Shown one piece after another: positions 1 through 8,004 of a stretch of DNA of 8,004 nucleotides. Position 1 is the stretch's first letter. Each line of letters starts with the position of its first letter. The notes below the pieces were generated by a model. That model was not told the origin of the DNA, did not search any database, and saw only the letters and a program-made list of their open reading frames with translations. Origin of the DNA: Methanobacteriaceae archaeon UBA349 (GTDB taxonomy: Archaea > Methanobacteriota > Methanobacteria > Methanobacteriales > Methanobacteriaceae); contig DAWK01000007.1 of NCBI GenBank assembly GCA_002509745.1, positions 1-8,004 on the forward strand, read 5' to 3'. The position numbers and the translations under genes are program-made.

Positions 1-169
1 TATTTTTGATATATTTAAAAAGTGGTACCAACTAATTAAATTTATAATTATATTTTAAATTAATTTTAATTTATTTTCTAAAAAAAAGATTAGAATTATT
101 TAAAATTAAATAGGAAATATTAAAAAAATTATCTAAAAAAAAATTATCTAAATCTTACGAGGTATAATC
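1..169 (+). promoter_or_regulatory. AT-rich upstream region and leader of ilvE
   Basis: No gene is visible here. The stretch is almost entirely A and T. A TATA-box-like element, atatttaaaa, lies at 11-20, and another AT element, tttataatta, lies at about 41-50, so the promoter cannot be placed with certainty. The perfect 8-bp palindrome TGGTACCA at 23-30 is the only GC-containing landmark. A 15-bp-period direct repeat containing aaaattatcta ends at 135 and again at 150. It lies immediately before the Shine-Dalgarno sequence gaggt at 159-163, six bases from the ilvE ATG. That this is the ilvE promoter region is inferred from position. Confidence 0.4.
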
Positions 170-1093
170 ATGGCATGGGATGAATCAGGAAAAATTTGGT
201 TTAATGGAGAATTGGTTGATTGGGGTGATGCTAAAATGCATGTTCTATCCCATGTTGTTCATTATGGATCCAGCGTTTTTGAGGGAATAAGATGTTACCG
301 TAATAAAAAAGGTTCAGCCGTTTTCCGTTTGGAAGAACACATTGAAAGATTGTTTGATTCGGGAAGAATTTATCGAATGGAAATTCCATTTTCTACCGAA
401 GACATCTGTAAGGCCGTGCTGGACACCATAAAAACTAACAATTTAGAAGAATGTTACATAAGGCCCGTGGTGTTTAGAGGTTACGGCGAATTAGGAGTTA
501 ACCCCTTGAAAAATCCACTAGAAGTTGTAATTGCTGCTTGGGAGTGGGGAAGCTATTTAGGTCAAGAAGCTCTAGAATTAGGAGTAGATGTTGGAGTTTC
601 CACTTGGAGACGAATGGCACCTGACACTTTACCAAATATGGCTAAAGCTGGAGCAAATTACATGAACTCCCAGTTGGTTAAAATGGAAGCCTTGGAAAAC
701 GGTTATGATGAAGGGATTATGCTTGATTATCAGGGAATGGTCAGTGAAGGAAGTGGTGAAAACATATTCATAATCAAAGATGGTATCATTTACACCCCAT
801 CCATGTCTTCCTCCCTTTTAAAAGGAATCACAAGAGACTCTATTATAAAATTAGGTAAATCCATGGATTTAGATGTTAGAGAAGAACAAATTCCAAGAGA
901 AATGTTATACTTGGCCGATGAAATATTTTTCACTGGAACTGCTGCTGAAGTAACTCCTATTCGTTCTGTAGATAAAATAACTATTGGAAATGGAAAAAGA
1001 GGCCCTATTACAGAAAAATTACAAAAAAGCTTCTTTGAGATACTTAAAGGAGAAGTAAATGATGAGTTTGACTGGTTAACTTATTTAGAATAG
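170..1093 (+). CDS. ilvE: Branched-chain amino acid aminotransferase (class IV, PLP-dependent)
   Basis: This enzyme transfers the amino group between glutamate and the 2-oxo acids of leucine, isoleucine and valine. It is the last step of branched-chain amino acid synthesis and is cytosolic. The 307-residue length is normal for IlvE. Visible fold-type IV marks are HYG at 31-33, FEGIRCY at 37-43, the motif MAKAGANY with the PLP Schiff-base lysine K159, EGIMLD at 181-186, SEGSGENIF at 192-200, GITRDSI at 219-225 and [10 protein letters not shown] at 255-264. The FEGIRCY pattern and overall match favour IlvE over D-amino acid aminotransferase or aminodeoxychorismate lyase. The ATG is preceded by gaggt at 159-163 with six bases of spacing. 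It stands alone: the next gene is 264 bp away and a hairpin plus T-rich tract follows the stop. Nothing looks damaged. Confidence 0.95.
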   Translation: MAWDESGKIWFNGELVDWGDAKMHVLSHVVHYGSSVFEGIRCYRNKKGSAVFRLEEHIERLFDSGRIYRMEIPFSTEDICKAVLDTIKTNNLEECYIRPVVFRGYGELGVNPLKNPLEVVIAAWEWGSYLGQEALELGVDVGVSTWRRMAPDTLPNMAKAGANYMNSQLVKMEALENGYDEGIMLDYQGMVSEGSGENIFIIKDGIIYTPSMSSSLLKGITRDSIIKLGKSMDLDVREEQIPREMLYLADEIFFTGTAAEVTPIRSVDKITIGNGKRGPITEKLQKSFFEILKGEVNDEFDWLTYLE

Positions 1094-1133
1094 TTCTACC
1101 AATAAATCAGACAGAATTGTATTTAAAAAATGC

Positions 1134-1200
1134 AAGTATAAGTTATAACTTATAAGTAAAAAGTTATAAGTTATACTTTAATTTTATTTTTATAATTTTA
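1134..1200 (+). terminator. Hairpin followed by T-rich tract after ilvE
   Basis: The arms 1134-1151 (AAGTATAAGTTATAACTT) and 1161-1178 (AAGTTATAAGTTATACTT) pair at 17 of 18 positions, with one G-G mismatch at 1142/1170. One further T-A pair at 1152/1160 closes the loop. A T-rich run, from tttaattttatttttataat onwards, follows directly. Archaeal termination depends mainly on U-rich RNA, so the T tract is the likelier functional part. The hairpin could instead be a protein-binding palindrome. A related shorter palindrome occurs at 2285-2299. Confidence 0.55.
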
Positions 1201-1357
1201 TAAAATTTATTATATAATCAGAAGCATTAAGTTGAAAGTGGTTATTTTAAGAAAAACAACAAATTTAAATAATATTTTTTGATAAGAATTAACTATTTAA
1301 TTTCAAATCAATTTTAAGGAAATATTTTAAAAAATAAAAGATAATTAAGGTGATTAA
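1201..1357 (+). promoter_or_regulatory. Putative uppP promoter and leader
   Basis: No gene is visible. TATA-like candidates are ttatataa at 1210-1217 and atttaaataat at about 1262-1272. Depending on which is used, the leader would be roughly 60 to 120 bases. The Shine-Dalgarno sequence aggtgat at 1348-1354 sits just before the ATG at 1358 and fixes that start. The promoter assignment is inferred from position and base composition only. Confidence 0.35.
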
Positions 1358-2200
1358 ATGGACATTATACAAGCAATAATAATTGGGATCGTTCAGGGTT
1401 TAACAGAATTTCTCCCAGTGAGCAGCTCTGCTCACCTGGTATTTGTGCCCGAAATCATGGGTGTGCAATCCAGTCTAGCATTTGATACTTTACTACATAT
1501 AGGAACCTTGGTAGCGATCTTTGCCTATTTCTGGAATGATATCATACATATGATAAAATCGTTTTTCTCCAGTCTGGGAGACATTCCCAGGAGAGAGTTC
1601 AAAAAGAACTTCCAGGAAGATCAATACAAAAAACTGGCCTGGCTGGTAATAATTGGTACCATACCCGCAGGTATAGCGGGAATTTTATTCAAAAGCAACT
1701 TTGAGAGTTTATTTAGTAGTATCCTGGCAGTAGGAATATTTTTAATAATTACTGGTTTCTTACTCTGGGGATCTGAGAGATTTAGCCAACGGATTAGGCC
1801 AGAAGATAGAAAACCATTAAAAAAATTAACCATTAAAAATTCATTAATTGTGGGTATTGCCCAGGCCTTTGCCATTGCCCCAGGAATATCACGTTCAGGA
1901 GCTACCATATCTGCAGGACTATTTTTAGGATTTGAAAGAGAATTAGCAGCTAGATACAGTTTTCTTTTATCTATACCTGCTATTCTTGGTGCAGCACTAG
2001 TACAAGCCAAAGATATAACTAGTTTAGACATGAGTACTGCTGCCCTAGTTGCTGGATTTTTAGCAGCAGCTATTAGTGGATATTTGGCCATTAAATTCAT
2101 GCTAAAATTAATTAAAGAAAGAAGTCTGCTTATATTTGCATATTACTGTTGGATTGTAGGAATTATAGCTGTGGCATTATCTTTATATTTCCACATCTAA
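1358..2200 (+). CDS. uppP: Undecaprenyl-diphosphatase (UppP/BacA family)
   Basis: This integral membrane phosphatase converts polyprenyl diphosphate to the monophosphate, regenerating the lipid carrier for wall and glycan assembly. In Methanobacteriales the likely users are pseudomurein and surface-glycan synthesis; this is inferred from the probable taxon. The 280-residue length is typical. The first signature is QGLTEFLPVSSSAH at 13-26, with the Q13-x3-E17 acidic motif and H26. The second is PGISRSGATI at 175-184 with the conserved R179. Hydrophobic segments are seen at about 1-13, 42-60, 93-111, 119-137, 160-175, 185-215, 225-248 and 256-278. A charged loop lies at about 138-160. The start is set by AGGTGAT just upstream. 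No adjacent wall-synthesis gene is visible. T-rich DNA follows the stop. Confidence 0.94.
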   Translation: MDIIQAIIIGIVQGLTEFLPVSSSAHLVFVPEIMGVQSSLAFDTLLHIGTLVAIFAYFWNDIIHMIKSFFSSLGDIPRREFKKNFQEDQYKKLAWLVIIGTIPAGIAGILFKSNFESLFSSILAVGIFLIITGFLLWGSERFSQRIRPEDRKPLKKLTIKNSLIVGIAQAFAIAPGISRSGATISAGLFLGFERELAARYSFLLSIPAILGAALVQAKDITSLDMSTAALVAGFLAAAISGYLAIKFMLKLIKERSLLIFAYYCWIVGIIAVALSLYFHI

Positions 2201-2249
2201 TTCTTTCTTTTTTAATTTTTTAAATATAATTAAAGTCTTTTTTATTTTT
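2201..2249 (+). terminator. T-rich terminator after uppP
   Basis: Immediately after the uppP stop come the pyrimidine-rich tract ttctttcttttttaattttt (2201-2220) and a second run, tctttttta, starting at 2236. Such U-rich RNA 3' ends are the usual archaeal termination signal. There is no clear stem. The position between two convergent genes supports a termination role. Confidence 0.55.
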
Positions 2250-2263
2250 AAATTGTATAACAT

Positions 2264-2299
2264 AAAGAAATTGAAAAAAATATTGTTATAAGTTATAAC
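2264..2299 (-). terminator. Minus-strand palindrome plus T-run, terminator of the CobT-like unit
   Basis: Read on the minus strand, the 15-base palindrome GTTATAACTTATAAC (2299 to 2285) is followed by aata, a run of seven T (2280 to 2274) and then caatttcttt. This is the layout of an intrinsic terminator for the leftward transcript. It mirrors the uppP terminator in the same 138-bp convergent gap. The palindrome resembles the hairpin at 1134-1178. The rest of the gap, 2300-2338, holds nothing recognisable. Confidence 0.45.
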
Positions 2300-2338
2300 T
2301 AAATAGGCTATCATTTGCTACTATCAAATTTTCAATTA

Positions 2339-2536
2339 TTATTGATCTAGTCCTTCATCAAAAAGTAGAGTAAAAAAATAAAATTTTGGTGATTTAACTG
2401 GAAATCCCAAAGACAGGAAAAAACTAAAAAAATTATTTTTCTGGGTGTTAAAAAGTCTAAATCCAATTTTAACAGCTTCGTGCTTTTTAGGATCATTTAA
2501 ATCTTTTTTAAATTTAATTAAAAGATTTTTTGACAT
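2339..2536 (-). CDS. Doubtful 65-residue ORF overlapping the 3' end of the CobT-like gene
   Basis: I do not recognise this product. The ATG at 2536-2534 lies inside the last codons of the CobT-like gene in another frame, a 19-bp overlap that would suit translational coupling. No good Shine-Dalgarno sequence precedes it. The protein starts MSKNLLIKFKKDLNDPKK, with a basic lysine-rich beginning. Twelve of its 65 residues are phenylalanine, because T-rich stretches dominate the reading strand. Residues 12-30 (DLNDPKK...AVKIGFRLFN) loosely recall the first helix of DsrE-like proteins, but the rest does not follow that family. It may be a real small gene, a decayed remnant or a chance ORF in AT-rich DNA. 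No other gene covers this interval, and the stop falls well before the terminator-like palindrome. Confidence 0.3.
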   Translation of the reverse strand: MSKNLLIKFKKDLNDPKKHEAVKIGFRLFNTQKNNFFSFFLSLGFPVKSPKFYFFTLLFDEGLDQ

Positions 2537-3588
2537 AATTCTTCTGTTTCTTTCCTTATATCCTGAATATCAACACCTTGCAGAAGTGCTGCCATTATAG
2601 CTCCACCAGCACCTACCCCTTCCTTAACAGACCCAGATAAGTATCTTCGAAGGCCTTCATTATGAGATTCATGGAAAAATGGATCAGCAGCATACAAGGA
2701 AACTTCTCCAATTTGTTCTATGATGTGATGGATATTAGAAGTCTCATCTTCGACTACGAAAACTGTAGTGGCAATGCATAAATTAGAAAAATCAAAATCA
2801 GGCTCCAAAGCCTTAATTAAAGCACATACGGCAGTCATCTGGGTTCCTCCAGCCAAAGTAACTGGTACTTCACTCCCCATTGCTAATCCTGCTACTGCAG
2901 GAATCATAGGGTCTCCTACGGCTTCCACTGCCTTGAATGGATCTGAAACTGATTCACCCCAAGGAATTCCTGCCGAGGCCATTCCTTCCCTAACTACATC
3001 TTTTTTCAAATCATGAGGGTTTTCACTCATGCTCCCGCTAACTTTAAAGCTAGCATCATATCCCAGGGCAGTCAAAACTCCCAAAGCCGTGGTTGTTCCA
3101 GCAGGAGTGCTTTCACCAATTATTAAGTGCTCCGTGAGCTTTGAAAGTGTTTTTCCTAGAATTTTCCCATTTTCAAATATTTTTTGAGGGTTTTCTACAG
3201 CCTTTCCGGTACGTATATCTTCTCCAGCTGAATCACCCAGTTTTACATAAGGAACCGACGGTTTTATTGCTGAACCAGCATCGGCCACTAAAAATGGTAT
3301 ATCTGCTATTTGGAGTGCTGCCTTGGTAATAACTGCTGGTGTGGGGGCGGCACCCCCTTCTACAATCGTCTGAGGAATTTCATCCAGACATAAAGGTTTA
3401 TCATGGATAATTAATTCTACATCTGCTGCCGGAGTATATTCCGTTAATTCCGGGCTGACACCCGCCCCAGTAATTCCAGGGATTTTTGAAGTGGCCGTGG
3501 TAGCTATCGTGCAAACAAATAGAGATTTCTTCTCCACTACCTTACCTAAAAATTCTGTTGAACCATAAATATTCAAACCATCACACAT
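2518..3588 (-). CDS. CobT-like nicotinate-nucleotide phosphoribosyltransferase (TIGR00303/UPF0284 type)
   Basis: This is the archaeal homologue of CobT, which moves phosphoribose from nicotinate mononucleotide onto a benzimidazole to make the alpha-ribazole phosphate used as the cobamide lower ligand. The 356-residue length is normal. Visible marks are VEGGAAPTPAV at 76-86, the phosphate-binding-type stretch IGESTPAGTTTALGVL at 157-172, LAGGTQMTAV at 245-254 and the C-terminal KEGVGAGGAIMAALLQG at 322-338. E323 in that last stretch occupies the place of the CobT catalytic glutamate. The exact substrate of the archaeal branch is less certain than for bacterial CobT. A role in methanogen corrinoid synthesis is inferred. 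The start ATG is supported by AGGTGA on the minus strand at 3598-3593. It is divergent from kae1-bud32, so a shared promoter region is likely. Confidence 0.88.
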   Translation of the reverse strand: MCDGLNIYGSTEFLGKVVEKKSLFVCTIATTATSKIPGITGAGVSPELTEYTPAADVELIIHDKPLCLDEIPQTIVEGGAAPTPAVITKAALQIADIPFLVADAGSAIKPSVPYVKLGDSAGEDIRTGKAVENPQKIFENGKILGKTLSKLTEHLIIGESTPAGTTTALGVLTALGYDASFKVSGSMSENPHDLKKDVVREGMASAGIPWGESVSDPFKAVEAVGDPMIPAVAGLAMGSEVPVTLAGGTQMTAVCALIKALEPDFDFSNLCIATTVFVVEDETSNIHHIIEQIGEVSLYAADPFFHESHNEGLRRYLSGSVKEGVGAGGAIMAALLQGVDIQDIRKETEELCQKIF

Positions 3589-3592
3589 TATT

Positions 3593-3598
3593 TCACCT
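3593..3598 (-). promoter_or_regulatory. Ribosome binding site of the CobT-like gene
   Basis: On the minus strand AGGTGA lies four bases before the ATG at 3588. It matches the archaeal anti-Shine-Dalgarno complement and fixes the start as MCDGLN rather than a later methionine. Confidence 0.75.
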
Positions 3599-3890
3599 AT
3601 AATTATACAATAGAATTAGTATTAACTAGTATATTATTGTTTAAAAAAATGCACTAAATATTTAATGATATTATATTAAATAAACCTTCAAAGAATTTAA
3701 AATTAAGTTTACAAACGTTTAAAACCTTTCCCCAGGTAATAAATAATAATATAAATAGAGGTACATTTCAACTGTAAAAAAAAACTTTTATATAAAAAAA
3801 AATTTTATATTAAGATTTTTAAATATTTAAAAATTAAATTAAAGCATACAAATAATTAATAAAAAAATATTCTAATCACGAGGAAACTTA
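3599..3890. promoter_or_regulatory. Divergent promoter region between the CobT-like gene and kae1-bud32
   Basis: No gene is visible in these bases. For the leftward gene, a TATA-like taatatac on the minus strand at about 3636-3629 would give a short leader of about 20 bases. For the rightward gene, TTTATATA at 3787-3794 is a good archaeal TATA box, and ttttatat is repeated at 3803-3810. A further TATA-like element, aatataaata, lies at about 3749-3758. A perfect 8-bp inverted repeat, TATTTAAT at 3659-3666 and ATTAAATA at 3675-3682, lies between the two promoters. It is made only of A and T, so it may be chance. GAGGA at 3880-3884 is the ribosome binding site of kae1-bud32. Confidence 0.45.
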
Positions 3891-5522
3891 ATGTCAAATT
3901 TTATTTGTTTAGGAATCGAGGGTACAGCTGAAAAAACTGGAGTAGGTTTAGTTGATAAAGAAGGTCAAATTTTAGCCTCTGTTGGTAAACCCCTAATTCC
4001 AGAATCAGGAGGAATCCATCCTCGAGAAGCAGCAGAACATCACACCCAATGGATACCAATTCTAATTAAAAAAGCACTGGAAGATTCAAATCTAGATTTA
4101 GAAGATATAAATCTAATTGCTTTTTCTCGTGGCCCAGGATTAGGTCCTGCGCTGCGTACTGTAGCCACCGCTGCTAGAACTTTAGCATTATCTCTCAAAA
4201 TACCAATTGTAGGAGTAAACCACTGCTTGGGACACGTAGAAATTGGCCGGCTAACTACTGGGGCAAAAGATCCGGTTTCATTATATGCTAGTGGTGGTAA
4301 CACTCAAGTCATTGCCTTTGAGGGAGGTCGTTACCGAGTATTTGGAGAAACCCTGGACATTGCCGTGGGAAATATGCTGGACCAATTCAGCAGAGAAGTA
4401 GATTTAGGCCATCCCGGAGGTCCTGTTGTAGAAAAACTGGCCCGAAAATCTCGAAATTATTTAAAACTCCCGTATGCCGTTAAAGGAATGGATCTTTCAT
4501 TTTCAGGTCTTTTAACAGCTTCTCAAAGGAAGTATGAAAAGAGAGTTTCCATGGAAGATCTGTGTTACAGTTTGCAAGAAACTGCTTTTTCCATGATGGT
4601 GGAAGTAACTGAAAGAGCATTAGCTCATACCCAGAAAAAAGAGGTTATGTTGTGTGGGGGAGTGGCAGCCAATACCCGTTTAAGAGATATGCTGTCACGA
4701 ATGGCCGAAGAACATTATGCTGGGTTTTTTATGCCTCCAGTAGAATATTGTGGGGATAATGGGGCCATGATTGCCTGGATGGGTCAAAAGGTTTACGCAG
4801 AAAGTGGTGGTCATCCTATAGGAAAAACCACCGTCATTCAGCGCTATCGGACAGATCAAGTGGATGTACCTTGGATGAAGAGTACCGAACACTTTTTAAA
4901 ACTTCCTGATGAATTAAGGGCCAAAGGGGCGGAGGCCAATATTTACGATGGCCAGTGGTTAGGGGAAGACGTAGTTGTAAAGAAAAGAGTTCCTAAAGGT
5001 TACCGCATAAGCGAAATAGACCAGCGCCTTCGAATATCCAGAACCAAAAAAGAAGCCCGTTTGCTGTCCCAGGCCAAGCGTTATGGTGTGAGAACCCCAG
5101 TCCTTTGGGACATAGATCTAGAAAATGCTTCACTGGTAATGGAAAAAATTAATGGGCCTCAAATTAAAGACGTTTTAAGTAAGGTAAGTGAAAAATCTCG
5201 GGAAAATATATGTAAAAAATTGGGAGAAAACATAGCACGACTTCACGAAGGTGGGATAATTCATGGAGATTTAACCACATCAAATCTTATTTTAAAAGAT
5301 GATGAAATTTTTTTCATAGATTTTGGCCTTGGAAAATCATCAGACCTAGCAGAAGACAAAGGTGTAGATCTTTTAGTTCTTAAAAAGGCCCTGCAGAGCA
5401 TACACTACCAGATTGCAGAGGTATGTTTCCAGTGTATCTTGGAGGGCTATGAAGAATTTTCAGGAAATGATAAAATTAGGGGTAAAATAAGTGAAATACA
5501 TGCCCGGGGCCGTTATATTTAA
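3891..5522 (+). CDS. kae1-bud32: Bifunctional KEOPS subunits Kae1 and Bud32 (t6A37 tRNA modification)
   Basis: One polypeptide joins the threonylcarbamoyl transferase Kae1 with its regulatory kinase/ATPase Bud32. Within KEOPS they make N6-threonylcarbamoyladenosine at position 37 of ANN-decoding tRNAs. The Kae1 domain covers about 1-325. It shows HPREAAEHH at 43-51, the metal-binding HCLGH at 111-115, the nucleotide-binding SGGNTQ at 134-139, GGVAANTRL at 256-264 and CGDNGAMIA with metal ligand D289. The Bud32 domain covers about 345-543. It shows AEANIY at 347-352, VVVKKR with likely catalytic K364, the helix-C glutamate E388, HGDLTTSN at 458-465 with catalytic D460 and N465, the DFG triplet at 477-479 and the C-terminal GRYI. 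Both halves look active. The fusion is known from several euryarchaea, including Methanocaldococcus. The A-rich 116-bp gap to the next gene lacks a T-rich terminator, so co-transcription is likely. Confidence 0.96.
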   Translation: MSNFICLGIEGTAEKTGVGLVDKEGQILASVGKPLIPESGGIHPREAAEHHTQWIPILIKKALEDSNLDLEDINLIAFSRGPGLGPALRTVATAARTLALSLKIPIVGVNHCLGHVEIGRLTTGAKDPVSLYASGGNTQVIAFEGGRYRVFGETLDIAVGNMLDQFSREVDLGHPGGPVVEKLARKSRNYLKLPYAVKGMDLSFSGLLTASQRKYEKRVSMEDLCYSLQETAFSMMVEVTERALAHTQKKEVMLCGGVAANTRLRDMLSRMAEEHYAGFFMPPVEYCGDNGAMIAWMGQKVYAESGGHPIGKTTVIQRYRTDQVDVPWMKSTEHFLKLPDELRAKGAEANIYDGQWLGEDVVVKKRVPKGYRISEIDQRLRISRTKKEARLLSQAKRYGVRTPVLWDIDLENASLVMEKINGPQIKDVLSKVSEKSRENICKKLGENIARLHEGGIIHGDLTTSNLILKDDEIFFIDFGLGKSSDLAEDKGVDLLVLKKALQSIHYQIAEVCFQCILEGYEEFSGNDKIRGKISEIHARGRYI

Positions 5523-5638
5523 AATTATACTTTTAATAACCCAAGAATGAATAAAGAAATGAAAAGAAATAAAAAAATGAAATTGGGTAAAATTATTTCA
5601 AATAATAAAATTAAAATTTCGATAATGAAGTGTATAAA

Positions 5639-6193
5639 ATGAAGGTAACATTTATAACTGGTAACCAACACAAAGTAGAAGAAGCAGAAAAAATATTCGA
5701 GAAGTTTGGCATACAACTAAAACATGTTGACCTGGGCTATCCAGAACTTCAGGGAACCCTGGAGGAAGTGGCCCGGTACGGCGCACAACATGTTGCCAAT
5801 CGTCTGGGAGAACCCGTTATTGTTGAAGATGCGGGACTGTTCATAAAATCTTTGAAATGGTTTCCAGGACCATATTCTGCCCATGTGCAGGATACAATTG
5901 GAAATTCTGGTATTTTAAAGCTAATGGAAAATGTTAAAGACCGATATGCCGAGTTCAGGTCGGTGGTTGGGTACAGTGCCCCCAATGCCGAGCCCGAGAT
6001 TTTTTTAGGTGCGGTTAAAGGACATATTTCTACAAAAGAGAAAGGAAATTACGGTTTTGCTTTCGATCCACTGTTCTATTCAGAAGAGAAACGAAAGACC
6101 TTTGGTGAACTTACTACTCTCGAAAAAAATGAGTTTTCTCATCGTAGAAGATCATTAGAGCAGTTTGCTATATGGTACAAGTCTCAGAAATAA
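5639..6193 (+). CDS. XTP/dITP pyrophosphatase (HAM1/RdgB family)
   Basis: This enzyme hydrolyses non-canonical purine nucleoside triphosphates (XTP, ITP, dITP) to monophosphates and pyrophosphate, keeping deaminated purines out of DNA and RNA. Counting from the ATG at 5639 it has 184 residues, the usual size. Family marks are FITGNQHK at 5-12, VEDAGLFI at 62-69 with acidic residues E63 and D64, FPGPYSAHV at 75-83, [11 protein letters not shown] at 86-96, [11 protein letters not shown] at 136-146 and [11 protein letters not shown] at 166-176. A GTG at 5630 would add three residues (MYK). I prefer the ATG because MKVTFITGN is the standard family beginning. Neither start has a good Shine-Dalgarno sequence. 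It follows kae1-bud32 at 116 bp without an obvious terminator and is probably read from the same transcript. Confidence 0.92.
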   Translation: MKVTFITGNQHKVEEAEKIFEKFGIQLKHVDLGYPELQGTLEEVARYGAQHVANRLGEPVIVEDAGLFIKSLKWFPGPYSAHVQDTIGNSGILKLMENVKDRYAEFRSVVGYSAPNAEPEIFLGAVKGHISTKEKGNYGFAFDPLFYSEEKRKTFGELTTLEKNEFSHRRRSLEQFAIWYKSQK

Positions 6194-6405
6194 GAAATAG
6201 TTATTTGATGTATTTGAGTATTAAAAAGTAATCTAATTTAGATATATAATTTCTCAAAATTGATTTAATTCACTCGAATCAAATAATATATCAAAAGACA
6301 GTCATTGATCGAATATTATAATTTTAGTAATTTTAATTAAATTCTAGTCGAAAAAGAATAAAATCGACAAATATTTTTAAAAATAAATAATAGAGGTATG
6401 ATTAA
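6194..6405 (+). promoter_or_regulatory. Intergenic leader region upstream of rps15
   Basis: No gene is visible. Possible TATA elements are gatatataat at 6241-6250 and aataatatat starting at 6282. Two short inverted repeats occur: TTGATT/AATCAA (6260-6265 and 6277-6282) and GTCGA/TCGAC (6347-6351 and 6364-6368). Three copies of a tcga-containing word lie at 6274, 6309 and 6348. The Shine-Dalgarno sequence gaggt at 6393-6397 lies eight bases before the rps15 ATG. No strong T-rich terminator for the preceding gene is seen. A promoter for rps15 and recJ here is inferred from the spacer length. Confidence 0.35.

Positions 6406-8004
<1,599 letters not shown>

Noticed and set aside
23..30. TGGTACCA palindrome as an operator
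   Set aside because: It is only 8 bp with no second copy nearby; kept as a landmark, not called as a regulatory site.
1621..2100. 159-codon ORF on the minus strand
   Set aside because: It lies wholly inside uppP, which has both family signatures, and its translation shows no recognisable domain.
2768..3329. Two plus-strand ORFs (2768-3016 and 3141-3329)
   Set aside because: They are antisense to the well-supported CobT-like gene and have no family features.
4040..4303. Minus-strand ORF inside kae1-bud32, and a similar one at 4695-4892
   Set aside because: Both are antisense shadows of conserved Kae1 motifs.
5525..5716. 63-codon minus-strand ORF in the A-rich gap after kae1-bud32
   Set aside because: The hydrophobic Phe/Leu/Ile-rich translation is what A-rich plus-strand DNA yields on the other strand. 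It overlaps the pyrophosphatase start and has no Shine-Dalgarno sequence.

Overview
The window looks like chromosomal DNA of a low-GC methanogenic archaeon, most likely a member of Methanobacteriales such as Methanobacterium. The supports are an archaeal-type ribosomal protein S15 of 133 residues, a Kae1-Bud32 fusion of KEOPS, a TIGR00303-type archaeal CobT homologue, an archaeal RecJ/GAN-like DHH nuclease, Shine-Dalgarno sequences of the GAGG and AGGTGA type, TATA-box-like elements and very AT-rich spacers. The taxon is inferred from gene content and style, not from a search.

Layout. An AT-rich leader (1-169) precedes ilvE (+), a branched-chain amino acid aminotransferase. A hairpin with a T-rich tail follows, and then uppP (+), an undecaprenyl-diphosphatase. 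uppP converges on a minus-strand unit made of a CobT-like phosphoribosyltransferase and a doubtful 65-residue ORF that starts inside its 3' end. A 302-bp divergent promoter region separates this unit from kae1-bud32 (+). An XTP/dITP pyrophosphatase gene (+) follows. After a 212-bp spacer come rps15 (+) and a RecJ-like nuclease (+) that starts inside rps15 and runs off the right edge.

How the genes work together. The right half is information processing: t6A modification of tRNA (Kae1 and Bud32), nucleotide-pool cleaning (XTP/dITP pyrophosphatase), a small-subunit ribosomal protein, and a DHH nuclease of the RecJ/Cdc45/GAN group linked to the archaeal replisome. The left half is metabolic: branched-chain amino acid synthesis, recycling of the polyprenyl carrier (in Methanobacteriales probably for pseudomurein and glycan assembly), and a cobamide lower-ligand activation candidate that fits the corrinoid need of methanogenesis.

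I see no mobile element, CRISPR array, tRNA or rRNA, and no clear new multi-gene system. The points most worth a second look are related palindromic elements on both sides of uppP, the nested start of the RecJ gene with a second ribosome-binding-like site just after the S15 stop, and the small ORF overlapping the CobT-like gene.
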